Of a DNA stretch of 64,000 nt, positions 8,162-16,040 are shown piece by piece. This stretch comes from Sphingobium sp. CR2-8 (GTDB lineage Bacteria > Pseudomonadota > Alphaproteobacteria > Sphingomonadales > Sphingomonadaceae), in NCBI RefSeq assembly GCF_035818615.1, contig NZ_JAYKZY010000002.1, positions 684,501 to 748,500 on the forward strand, given 5' to 3'. The position numbers and the translations under genes were made by a program. Each line of letters starts with the position of its first letter. Within the stretch, counting starts at the first letter, position 1. The notes beneath the pieces are model-generated. The model made no database searches, was not told where the DNA came from, and saw nothing but the letters and a program-made list of their open reading frames with translations.

Positions 8162-9514
8162 CTACCCTGTGCGTTCGTCACGCCGAAGACTGGGCTCACC
8201 CCTAAACGAAGGGCTTTCGTGCGCGAAGTCATCGCAGACAATTCGCACCGACACGTCGATCCTGGACATCATCGCCGCGCGCGGTGCGCATATGGGATAG
8301 ACTGACTCCAGCTTGCGCTTCAGCTCAAGCAACAGATAGGCGACGCCTTCGCTCGATTGCGCGAGCAACTCGAAGGGGTCGCCATCCGGCAGGTCATTAT
8401 AGTAGACGTCGAAGAATTCCGGCCCGTCGAGATCGCCTTGCTCCAGCTCATAGTTAAGCCAGTCCTCAAGCGTCGAGCGGACCTTGTCCATCCGCCTGTT
8501 TACCGCCCATGGCTTGTGCCGGGAATGCAGCACGGCCTTGATCATCCGCCCCATGACCTGATGCGCCTCCAGGCCTGGCGTGCCGTTGGGCCGGCGCTTC
8601 GCATGTCCCCACATGCCAAAATAAGGCGTGGTCGTCTTCGATGGACGGGCCACGACCAGCGCCTTCGCCTTGGCGCGGCGGCGGTCCTGCGGCGTTTGCG
8701 CTGCCGGACTGACGAATAGCGCGTGGCCACGCGCCGAGATGCCGAACCAGTTGTCGGTGATGACCGGGATCGCGTTGATCCGGTCCATCAGCGCGGAGAA
8801 GTCGAAACCGGCATTGGCATTGGCCGCCACGAAAAAGGCGCATCGGTTGGGGAAATAGATACCGGGCCAACGCGCCGCTTCGATGTGCCAGCCATTGACG
8901 CGTGCCCATGCTGCACGTTCGCTCGAAACGACCGGGCGGCTATAAGGCTCGTCGATCATGACATAGTGACCGGAGACCGGATCATACCAGTCACTGTCTT
9001 GGTCGTGATCCGGCAACTCTTCGGAGAGCGACGCCTTGGCTTTGCGTGACGGCTCATGGTCGCACGGGCGCAGGCCGGTGGCCTCCATGAATCTCAGCGC
9101 GCGAACCGATTTCAGGATTTGACCTCGCGCGAACTCCTGGCTCTGCCCCATCATGTCCGTCACGAGATGATCGGGCGCGACCAGACGCATGTTCGCAAGA
9201 CCGCTCACCATCTTCATTTCGGCCTTGCTACAAAGGTCGAGCAGCGGCTGGGACAGCCAGATTTCTAGCGTTTCACGGCCGCGCCGATAGGTTTCGCGAT
9301 CGGTCCAGTAGAATGTGAGGAAGAGCTGGAAGCGTGGATAGCCCTCCGCCGGCCGCACCAATGCCTTGTGGGCGAGCGGGAAACTCTGAAATGAGGCCGC
9401 TCTCGACGCAAGATCGAGCGCCTCATGATGCGGGATGCCCACAGTCTTTTTGATCTGGGTTGCAAGTCGTTTGATGCCCTCGATGGACGAGGGACGGGTA
9501 TCAGGATTTAACAT
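8162..9514 (-). CDS. Conserved accessory protein, DUF5623-like
   Basis: About 450 residues. It starts MLNPDTRPSSIEGIKRLATQIKK and continues with a glyoxalase/toxin-related-looking 'HHEALDLASRAASFQSF' helix. I associate this opening with the DUF5623 family found on proteobacterial plasmids and islands, whose function is unknown; the name is from memory. The frame opens at 9574, but three successive ATGs follow a GGGAG box near 9520; the third (9514) has the best spacing and begins the conserved sequence. It is alone on the minus strand between two plus-strand or divergent modules, so no operon context helps. Confidence 0.55.
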   Translation of the reverse strand: MLNPDTRPSSIEGIKRLATQIKKTVGIPHHEALDLASRAASFQSFPLAHKALVRPAEGYPRFQLFLTFYWTDRETYRRGRETLEIWLSQPLLDLCSKAEMKMVSGLANMRLVAPDHLVTDMMGQSQEFARGQILKSVRALRFMEATGLRPCDHEPSRKAKASLSEELPDHDQDSDWYDPVSGHYVMIDEPYSRPVVSSERAAWARVNGWHIEAARWPGIYFPNRCAFFVAANANAGFDFSALMDRINAIPVITDNWFGISARGHALFVSPAAQTPQDRRRAKAKALVVARPSKTTTPYFGMWGHAKRRPNGTPGLEAHQVMGRMIKAVLHSRHKPWAVNRRMDKVRSTLEDWLNYELEQGDLDGPEFFDVYYNDLPDGDPFELLAQSSEGVAYLLLELKRKLESVYPICAPRAAMMSRIDVSVRIVCDDFAHESPSFRGEPSLRRDERTG

Positions 9515-9836
9515 CATCATTCTCCCGACCTGCAACGAAGTGTTACCCGCCAACCACTTCACAGGTCCGAACAATGTGTTGATCGAGACCGAATGTCATA
9601 GAGTAGTGCTGTCAACAGCTTCGCAACGGCGGGTAGCGTGCTCCTACCACGAGCAAAGTCGATATTGCCGCGTCGGCAGAGCTATTTCAAGCCTTGTTTC
9701 GGCGAGATCGCACCGACGTCGAAAATTGAGCGCGCCGGCTCCATTGCGCGAACGGTCGGCATGCGTAGCTGCTGGTTGATTTCTCGGCACGATGCCGTGA
9801 TGAACCGATGACGTCGGAAATGCGGGGCAACGCGCG
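9515..9836. other. Intergenic region between divergent genes
   Basis: About 320 bases separating the DUF5623-like gene (leftward) from the Septu-like pair (rightward). It must hold both promoters. I see no convincing -35/-10 pair, long hairpin, repeat or small gene in it. Confidence 0.4.
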
Positions 9837-10997
9837 ATGCTATATTCTGAACTCGGTCTTGAAGAGGGTATGCGAAAGGACGAGCGGGTCGCGATCCTTG
9901 TCGGACCGAACGGCGCGGGAAAGAGCAGGTTCCTGTTCGACCTCGCGCAACGCAACCGACACTATCGCAAGGTCGCCATCATCTCAAACACGGCCTATGA
10001 TCAATTCAGCGGCTTGCGGGGCGTCGAACGCATCTCGGCGGGCAAAGGCTTCAATTCGCCGATCTCGATCATAAAACGCTGCGTCCAGATGACCTTCGCC
10101 GAGATGGACTCACGCTTCTACCAGATCGGATCCGTGCTCGAATATTGCCATTACAGGCCGCAATTCGGCTTCCGGGTGAAGCCGGGCAAACGCGGCGACC
10201 GTAAGCGGTCCACCGTCTATTACGAGAATGATGTGTATCGAAATCTCGTCGACAATATCGAGCGGGGAGCGTTCTCGGACATATTCTGGATCGATGCAGC
10301 TTCCTCCGGTACGCGTTTTTCCTACCGCGCGGATGATGTGCAGGCTTTGCTGTCGTTCGAGCGCGATCTGCGCCGGGACCGGGTGGTGCGCGGCATCGAT
10401 GTCTATCTGGAGCGCGACGTTGACGGTCGGACGATCGAATTGCACCGGGCAAGTTCGGGCGAACTGTCACTCATGTCGTCGATGATCTTCCTGGTCGCCA
10501 ACGTCATCGACGATGGGGTGGTGATCGTCGACGAGCCGGAGAACAGTCTCCACCCCAACTGGCAGCGCGAATATATCGACACGGTACTGACAACCCTGCG
10601 CTATCGCGATGCCGCCATCGTCGTGGCCACTCATGCGCCACTCGTCGTGACCGGAGCGATCGCCCAGAATCCGGGCATGATATCGGTCTTTCAGGTCGAG
10701 AATGCGCGCCCCAAGCTCCTCAAGCTTGACACCGCTGCGGCCGGTGGCAGCATCGAGGAGATGCTGTGGAAGGCGTTCGACGTGGTCACGCCGGTCAGCC
10801 ATTTCGTGAGCGAGGAGCTAGTAGGCGCGGTCTCGCGGTTCGAGGCTGGCGATACGACGAAGGCGGAGGTTCTTGACCTTATCGCAGCCATGAAAGAGGC
10901 CAGTTTCGACCGGAAACAGGAAGCGTTTCTGGAGGCGGTCTCGAAGCTGGTGGACGACCTCGATAAGAAGCTCAGCGCCGGGAGCGGCGTATCCTGA
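9837..10997 (+). CDS. Septu-like AAA/ABC-type ATPase (PtuA-like)
   Basis: A 386-residue ATPase with ABC/SMC-type motifs: Walker A GPNGAGKSR (residues 23-31), signature-like SSGELS (206-211), Walker B VVIVDEPENSLHP (228-240) and an H-loop ATHAP (264-268). The family includes OLD, RecF-like and PtuA ATPases. The gene directly after it, overlapping by one base (TGATG), encodes an HNH nuclease; this ATPase plus HNH pair is the composition of the Septu anti-phage system. In Septu the ATPase senses infection and controls the nuclease. No reverse transcriptase lies nearby, so it is not the retron form. Assignment rests on architecture, not on a profile search. Confidence 0.75.
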   Translation: MLYSELGLEEGMRKDERVAILVGPNGAGKSRFLFDLAQRNRHYRKVAIISNTAYDQFSGLRGVERISAGKGFNSPISIIKRCVQMTFAEMDSRFYQIGSVLEYCHYRPQFGFRVKPGKRGDRKRSTVYYENDVYRNLVDNIERGAFSDIFWIDAASSGTRFSYRADDVQALLSFERDLRRDRVVRGIDVYLERDVDGRTIELHRASSGELSLMSSMIFLVANVIDDGVVIVDEPENSLHPNWQREYIDTVLTTLRYRDAAIVVATHAPLVVTGAIAQNPGMISVFQVENARPKLLKLDTAAAGGSIEEMLWKAFDVVTPVSHFVSEELVGAVSRFEAGDTTKAEVLDLIAAMKEASFDRKQEAFLEAVSKLVDDLDKKLSAGSGVS

Positions 10998-11644
10998 TGG
11001 TCGATGCCTATTTGCCTGCGTTAAGCGATTTCAAATTCAGCGCCGAAGAGCAAGCCGCGATCGCTGCGGCGATGCTGGAGGAAAGTCCATGGGACAAGGT
11101 GCCTGCCGCCCACAAGGACGCGATGAAGAGCGCCAAGCAGCGTATCCTTTCCTACCATATGGCGCGGCACAAGCAGCAATGCTGCTATTGCCGCGCCATC
11201 CTTCAGGGCGGCGGCTATTTTATGATCGACCGGGAGCATATCCTCCCCAAGAGCCTGTATAAGCCCTTCACCTTCGCGCCATGGAACCTGTCCGTCTCGT
11301 GCAAGCGCTGCAACATGCAGTTCAAGAAGGATTGCGTGGCTTTTGTGATCGATGCGCAGGGCGCAGGCCCAGCGGACACGGGCGCAAATTACCGGCTCGT
11401 CCACCCCAATTTCGACGTCTGGGACAATCATCTGCTCAGAACGACGGTTCAGACCAGCGGCAATGTGCTGGTTAAGTTCACGGTCGTGCCGGGAAGCGCC
11501 AAGGGCAACTATCACCACGAATATTTTGCCCTGAAAGAATTGGAGATCGACACTTTCAACCGGGCGCAGGGACTTGAGGCGGCTGACGGATCGGTGGCGG
11601 ACGCGATCCGAGATTTGGCCCGGCTGCACGGTCAGGCGAATTGA
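10997..11644 (+). CDS. HNH endonuclease (PtuB-like)
   Basis: A 215-residue protein with an HNH core flanked by zinc-binding cysteine pairs: CCYC (62-65), then the catalytic DREHILPKS (78-86), the central asparagine in PWNLSV (N97) and CKRCN (102-106). This is the McrA/PtuB type of HNH nuclease, which cuts DNA with a single metal ion. The start codon shares one base with the stop of the ATPase, so stoichiometric co-translation is likely. The last ~70 residues have no recognisable motif. It is the presumed effector of the Septu-like module. Confidence 0.78.
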   Translation: MVDAYLPALSDFKFSAEEQAAIAAAMLEESPWDKVPAAHKDAMKSAKQRILSYHMARHKQQCCYCRAILQGGGYFMIDREHILPKSLYKPFTFAPWNLSVSCKRCNMQFKKDCVAFVIDAQGAGPADTGANYRLVHPNFDVWDNHLLRTTVQTSGNVLVKFTVVPGSAKGNYHHEYFALKELEIDTFNRAQGLEAADGSVADAIRDLARLHGQAN

Positions 11645-11682
11645 GCCGTCGATAACGGTCCGTAATGCCGGTCTTCAGAAAA

Positions 11683-11704
11683 TGTGCAGGCACGGACCTG
11701 CACA
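11683..11704. repeat. Short hairpin downstream of the HNH gene
   Basis: Perfect 8-base inverted repeat TGTGCAGG / CCTGCACA with a 6-base loop, 38 bases after the HNH stop. There is no T-run, so it is at best a weak or factor-dependent terminator of the Septu-like operon. Confidence 0.45.
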
Positions 11705-11718
11705 ATTGCGCCTTTACT

Positions 11719-11772
11719 GATCCACGGATTGGCGCGGGCGCGGACTTGCGTGTCCGCGCCAATCCGTGGATC
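11719..11772. repeat. Long perfect inverted repeat with nested alternative stem
   Basis: Two 19-base arms are exact reverse complements: left 11719-11737 (begins GATCCACGG) and right 11754-11772 (ends CCGTGGATC), separated by 16 bases. Inside lies a second possible 8-base stem, GCGCGGAC (11738-11745) with GTCCGCGC (11752-11759), which competes with the inner part of the long stem. A further copy of TCCACGGATT occurs at about 11900-11915. The structure could be a bidirectional terminator, a scar of a mobile element, or a structured RNA. Confidence 0.7.
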
Positions 11773-11996
11773 GGGGCGCCGTCAGGCGGCCCGAGGCGGC
11801 CCGGCCCCATCGCGTTTGCCCGAAGGCTACGTAAGTAGGAAATTCCGTAATTGTGCGAATACGGACATACCCACCGAGGCGAAACTTATCCCCTGGCTGC
11901 TCCACGGATTTCGCACTTGGATATCGAAGAACTGATTTGACGCTTTCGCGCGATCGATTAGCTTCGACCGGATCGAAACAGGAAGAGCGCGAACAG
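11773..11996. other. Remainder of a 350-base gene-free stretch
   Basis: Together with the two inverted repeats before it, this fills the gap from 11645 to 11996. It includes a short imperfect repeat around 11840-11865 (TTCCGTA ... TACGGA). I see no gene in it; a longer frame upstream of the 33-codon ORF has no ribosome site or protein-like composition. Confidence 0.4.
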
Positions 11997-12098
11997 ATGG
12001 ATCGTCAGCCCACTGAGTTGAAAAACGCCTTGGAAGATCGGCCGGCTATCATTGCCGGTGCAGTCACGAATGATCGAGCGGGCAACCTGGCGCAATGA
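11997..12098 (+). CDS. Possible 33-residue leader peptide
   Basis: ATG 11997 opens a 33-codon frame (MDRQPTELKNALEDRPAI...) that ends in ATGA, overlapping the start of the next gene by four bases. An AGGA lies 13 bases upstream, which is distant. The overlap with a plausible gene is the main argument for translation; the peptide has no known motif. It may serve only to couple translation. Confidence 0.35.
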   Translation: MDRQPTELKNALEDRPAIIAGAVTNDRAGNLAQ

Positions 12099-12538
12099 CG
12101 AAACTGCCTCATGTCGAAACGGTTACGGTGGACGAGTTGCTCTTTGCTTATGCCGTTGGTGGTAATGCCGCAACCGGGGCGATACCGCAGTCGGGCGTGA
12201 AGGGTATGGGCGTCAATCTCCGGACGGATGACGGGGATGTTCAGCGGATCGAACTGACCGACACCCCGCTCAACCGAGCCGCAATTGCAATCCGCAATCA
12301 GTTTCCCAAAGGAAAGCTTCAGCCCATTTTGCTGCGGATCATGGCGCTCAATGAAATGGCCGCGCTTGACGATGCCCAGACCTATATCAGGGCTGCGCCC
12401 GACAATCCGGGAGAGAGTGAGATTAGCGGCGCGATGTTTAAGGTCGCGGCCGAAATGCCGCTCAATCAGAAATTGAGCTTTAACCGATCCGCCTTTTTCA
12501 AGCGCGTGGAAAAGGCGTTCGCGGCCGATCCCGACTGA
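12095..12538 (+). CDS. Hypothetical 147-residue protein
   Basis: A soluble protein of unknown family (MTKLPHVETVTVDELLFAYAVGGN...). Composition and codon use resemble the neighbouring real genes, more so than the antisense frame 12005-12709. It has a mixed alpha/beta look with a basic helical C-terminus (NRSAFFKRVEKAFAADPD). It is coupled to the small ORF in front and lies 7 bases before the zinc-ribbon gene, so the three probably form one transcript. No function can be assigned. Confidence 0.5.
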   Translation: MTKLPHVETVTVDELLFAYAVGGNAATGAIPQSGVKGMGVNLRTDDGDVQRIELTDTPLNRAAIAIRNQFPKGKLQPILLRIMALNEMAALDDAQTYIRAAPDNPGESEISGAMFKVAAEMPLNQKLSFNRSAFFKRVEKAFAADPD

Positions 12539-12545
12539 GTGCGAT

Positions 12546-12839
12546 ATGGACCGCCCAAAGCGCAGGCATCGCCGCAAGAGCATCGAACAGATCGCGCAGC
12601 AAAAGCGCGATATCGCGGCTGGCGCTGCGGAACCGGATGATTGGCGACCAGATCCCAGCGGGCGGATGTATGAAGCCAGGATAAGGGCGTGGAGCCGTGA
12701 TTGCCCCAAATGCGGCGCGCCTGCGAGTCAGTCCTGCGCAGGTGCCAGAGAGGGAACGGTGCGCTGGTCCTTCCACCGCGAACGCTGGGCGCGCAACCGC
12801 ACGACATCGTCAGCCGGGGATGCCGAATCGGCAGAATGA
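12546..12839 (+). CDS. Small zinc-ribbon protein
   Basis: A 97-residue protein with a very basic N-terminus (MDRPKRRHRRKS) and a C-terminal zinc-binding pattern: C-P-K-C-G-A-x5-C, a glycine, then H-x2-R-W (CPKCGAPASQSC ... FHRERW). This CxxC...C...H arrangement is typical of small phage- and plasmid-associated zinc-finger proteins that bind nucleic acid. It follows the 147-residue gene after 7 bases. The exact partner is unknown; a nucleic-acid role fits the finger and the charge. Confidence 0.55.
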   Translation: MDRPKRRHRRKSIEQIAQQKRDIAAGAAEPDDWRPDPSGRMYEARIRAWSRDCPKCGAPASQSCAGAREGTVRWSFHRERWARNRTTSSAGDAESAE

Positions 12840-13040
12840 CGAAGGTCGACGGAGACATATTTTCCGCGTTCAAAAGCACGGCGAAGATAGCTGATCTAGG
12901 GGCTTTGTGACATGAGCCGACGAAATGCCGCTGGGAAATGCATTATAACCTATTGAAATTGCTGAGACCGTAAACACAAGCGCGACGCGCCGCTTCTGAA
13001 GGTAGTTGTATTAATAAATTAAGCAGTGTGACATGCGGAG

Positions 13041-14615
13041 ATGACCACTGTTGCGCAGTTCCTTTCCGACCACGGCCCATCCCGCTCGTCGCTGATCGTG
13101 GAGGCTCTGGTGGCGTCTGGCCTCTCGCCGGTCGCGGCCCGGCAACGTGTGTCGCGCGCTTCCAAGCCGGTCCTGCGCTTCCCTGTTGCTTTGCTGCCGA
13201 AGCGGGAAGCCTTTCTCTATCTGGCGAAAGATCGGAACGGCGAGCGCTTCTGGCAGAACTTCCTGCGCGACCTGCGCGATACCAACTCGGTCTATGCGGC
13301 GGCGATTGACGGGTTCATCGCTCGGGGTGGCCGTCTTCCCTCAGATCAGTTTGCGGTGATCAGCGGAGCGACCGTGTCACCGCGCAAGGGGCAACTGCAT
13401 GTCGATGCAGTCGCGAAGCGCCTGATCGCGGCGAGCTTCATCAAGGAAGTGCACGATGCCGACGACGGGCATTGTTACGAACTTGCCGGGTCTCTCACCT
13501 ATGGCACGTCCGCCGTGATGCGTGCGCGCGACCTGACCGAGCGGATCACTTTGGATGGCGTGCGTGAATGGTGTCGCAAGATCGGCATGGCCAGCTACAA
13601 TGCGATCCGGATCAGGGGCGACGACGAGTTGCGACCGATTGGCCCGTTCGCCTTCGACCTGGCCGGACCGAGCTATCTCCTGCCATTGCAGGGGGCTGGC
13701 TCCAAGCCGGGCTTCGTCGTGGCCGATGCGTTCGCCGAGGGCATTCTCATGGTCCAGGAGATCCAATATTTCATCCGAAAGGCACGCGTCCTCAAGTCTA
13801 CGCTGAATGACGTCGGGGTTTTGGCGATCATCATCGCCGAGGGTTTCACGGGCGAGGCACTAACGGCCGGGCATGCCGCCGGCGTGATGCTTGCCACGCC
13901 AAAGGATCTGTTCGGCAGAAAGGTCGGGGCGGCGATCGCCTCATTATGCGAAGTCCTCAAGGACGCAGCGCGCTACGCGTCGTCCAGCCCGGATCGGCTG
14001 AACTTCCTCCTCGACAATCTCTTCGACATCGAAGGCCGCAATGGGAACCTGCGCGGCATCCTGTTCGAACTGATGGCCGGCTATCTCGCGCGCAGGAACG
14101 CCGTTTCGATCGACATGGGCATCAGGGCCAAGGACCCAAAGAGCGGCAAAAGCAAAGACATCGATGTCCAGGCGATCACGGCGCACAATAGCCGCGTGAC
14201 GGCGATCGAGTGCAAAGGGAAGGGACCGGGTGGCACATTGAGCCTCGAAGATGTCGATGACTGGCTCGCGAAGATCCCGGTGTTCTGCGCCCACTATGCG
14301 CATCACCATACGCTGCGCGAGGCGGAACAGCGATACGAGATCTGGACCAGCGGCTCGATCGCGCCCGATGCCCTGGCGAAGCTCGAGGCCGAGCGGGAAA
14401 GACGGGTAAAGGCCCCGATCGGGTGGATGGATGGAAAAGCGGTTCTCGCGCTTGCGCGCGACGGGAAGGAAAAGGCCATTGCCGACGCCATGAACCAGCA
14501 CTTCATCGAGCATCCGTTCGCCACGGTGGCAAAGGCGCTGGCAGCCGATGCGTCCGCTGATACCGCTTTGCCTGGCGAGGCCGACAGCCCGCTGCGTCTG
14601 ACCTGTAGTACGTGA
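13041..14615 (+). CDS. PD-(D/E)XK nuclease-like protein of unknown system
   Basis: A 524-residue protein not assigned to a named family. Residues 1-165 look like two winged-helix units (LIVEALVASGLSPVAARQRVSRA and a second at 115-150). The middle part is alpha/beta. Residues about 335-400 carry a nuclease pattern: E343 in a helix (GILFELMAGYLAR), D375 in KDIDVQAIT and E390-C-K392 in TAIECKGKG, the PD-(D/E)XK arrangement of restriction enzymes. A GGAG touches the ATG. It lies alone, 200 bases after the zinc-ribbon gene, inside a defence-rich block; a DNA-binding plus nuclease design suggests a restriction-like or phage-sensing role (inference). Confidence 0.6.
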   Translation: MTTVAQFLSDHGPSRSSLIVEALVASGLSPVAARQRVSRASKPVLRFPVALLPKREAFLYLAKDRNGERFWQNFLRDLRDTNSVYAAAIDGFIARGGRLPSDQFAVISGATVSPRKGQLHVDAVAKRLIAASFIKEVHDADDGHCYELAGSLTYGTSAVMRARDLTERITLDGVREWCRKIGMASYNAIRIRGDDELRPIGPFAFDLAGPSYLLPLQGAGSKPGFVVADAFAEGILMVQEIQYFIRKARVLKSTLNDVGVLAIIIAEGFTGEALTAGHAAGVMLATPKDLFGRKVGAAIASLCEVLKDAARYASSSPDRLNFLLDNLFDIEGRNGNLRGILFELMAGYLARRNAVSIDMGIRAKDPKSGKSKDIDVQAITAHNSRVTAIECKGKGPGGTLSLEDVDDWLAKIPVFCAHYAHHHTLREAEQRYEIWTSGSIAPDALAKLEAERERRVKAPIGWMDGKAVLALARDGKEKAIADAMNQHFIEHPFATVAKALAADASADTALPGEADSPLRLTCST

Positions 14616-14816
14616 CGCTCGATGGCCCCTGCGACCAAGACATTGGGCCCACGGGAACCGCCAGATCGGCGACCTGACAGCGCCGACCGAGATAGCGGGA
14701 AAGGCAAAGGGCGTGAGCGACGTCGAACGACCGACAACGCCCACGCCCCTGAACATGCGCGATAGCCTGGACCTTCAAGATATTGTGTTGGTCCGATGCC
14801 GTATGCGGTGAGCCAC
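14616..14816. other. Short intergenic stretch between nuclease gene and OYE remnant
   Basis: About 200 bases. I see no gene, terminator or repeat. It separates the end of the nuclease-like gene from the truncated oxidoreductase fragment. Confidence 0.35.
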
Positions 14817-15047
14817 CTATGACTGCTGGGTCGGATAATCGACATATCCCCGGCCATCGCCGCCATAGAAGGTATTCCTGTCCGTCGAGTTGAGCGGCGC
14901 ATTTTCAAAAAGGCGCTGCGAACGATCCGGGTTGGCGATGAACGGCTGGCCGAACGAGACTGCATCGGCATGGCCACGCGCGATCGCCGACTCTGCGGAG
15001 GTGGCATGAGTGTCGATCGCGCCACTCGCCGGCCGGTATTGCCTCAC
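14817..15047 (-). pseudogene. Truncated old yellow enzyme (alkene reductase) 3' fragment
   Basis: The frame encodes only the last ~70 residues of an NADH:flavin oxidoreductase of the OYE family: AIARGHADAVSFGQPFIANPD, then RLFENAPLN, and TFYGGDGRGYVDYP at the end. These match the C-terminal FMN-phosphate-binding loop and the TFYGG...GYTDYP tail of N-ethylmaleimide reductase-like enzymes. The remaining ~290 N-terminal residues, which should lie at higher coordinates, are absent; instead an unrelated gene starts at 15111. It is a remnant left by insertion or deletion and is not expected to function. Confidence 0.75.
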
Positions 15048-15110
15048 ATTGTCATTTCCCTAGCATCGCGTCAGATTGAACTTTTCGAGTAGATTTGGGA
15101 GGATGACGGA

Positions 15111-15890
15111 GTGGCGCTTACCGCGTTGGAGGATGCCCGCGGCGAACCGGGATTGCTGGTCGAGATCCGCGGAACGATCAGCGCGAATGTCGCAGCTGAT
15201 CTGCTCAAGGCCCATAACAAGGCGTTCCGCGCTTGGTGCCGTGCAAATGGCGAGAGCGCTCGCGACCTTGTTATCGTCGATAGCGGCACTGGCAGCTATT
15301 GGGCGCGATTGAGGGACGCAGCCGAAGTCGCTGGCCTCCTGCAACTAGGTTCCGACATTTTGCCCGCCTTCATGACGCACCTTGCCGAGATTGTGCACCT
15401 CGGCTTTGCGAGCGACCCGTCTGAATTCAGCGCGCTGTTTACCGATCTGCTCAAAGCCTACCGCAAAGCTATCGCGAACAAGACGGTGCAGGCCGTCGTC
15501 ATCAGCGGCCTCACGATCAAGCCCATCGAAATTACCACGGTCAAACAGGTCGATCAGATCATCGTGGTTGCAGAGGCGCAACGCCTCTCGAAAAAGGCAC
15601 CGACCCCTGTGCGGCCGGTCATAGCGCATGATGAGGTGGAGTGGCGGATACCTTCTGCCCAGCGCGGTCCTGGCTTCAAGCGACATGGCACCGTTCGGCA
15701 AGTCGATCGGACAATTTATGTTAGGCTCGAGGGCATGGATGGGGCTCTGCTACCTGCCCATGGCAGGCATGTCGGTCGCCTGAAGGACGGGCTCGCCTAT
15801 GAATTTGAGGGGCACACGCTCACAAATGAGGCGAAGGAGACGATTGGTTATGTGATCGATCGCGCCGATTCAATTCCTCAGCTTCTCTAA
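15111..15890 (+). CDS. Unknown protein preceding the IetAS-like pair
   Basis: A 259-residue soluble protein I do not recognise. The start is GTG 15111 with GGGAGG eight bases upstream; an ATG at 15103 is out of frame. Residues 1-150 are mainly helical (LLKAHNKAFRAWCRANG, FTDLLKAYRKAIANKTVQ); residues 185-259 are beta-rich (GTVRQVDRTIYVRLEG, LAYEFEGHTL). It is on the same strand as the AAA ATPase and subtilase genes, 150 bases ahead, and may be a third component or an unrelated passenger. No membrane segments or catalytic motifs are seen. Confidence 0.5.
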   Translation: MALTALEDARGEPGLLVEIRGTISANVAADLLKAHNKAFRAWCRANGESARDLVIVDSGTGSYWARLRDAAEVAGLLQLGSDILPAFMTHLAEIVHLGFASDPSEFSALFTDLLKAYRKAIANKTVQAVVISGLTIKPIEITTVKQVDQIIVVAEAQRLSKKAPTPVRPVIAHDEVEWRIPSAQRGPGFKRHGTVRQVDRTIYVRLEGMDGALLPAHGRHVGRLKDGLAYEFEGHTLTNEAKETIGYVIDRADSIPQLL

Positions 15891-16040
15891 GAAGGAGCTC
15901 TATGGAATCTCGCACTCGAACCGGCATGGTTGAGCTTCCCGCTTGGACAAAAATCACGCGGAGGGATCGCGAACATATGGCGAAATCTGATGATTCCGCT
16001 ATTGTCCAATTTCGGGGACCGATTTTCTGGCAAGGGTGAG

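Noticed and set aside
9837..11644. Retron interpretation of the ATPase/HNH pair
   Set aside because: No reverse transcriptase gene or msr/msd-like gene lies nearby.
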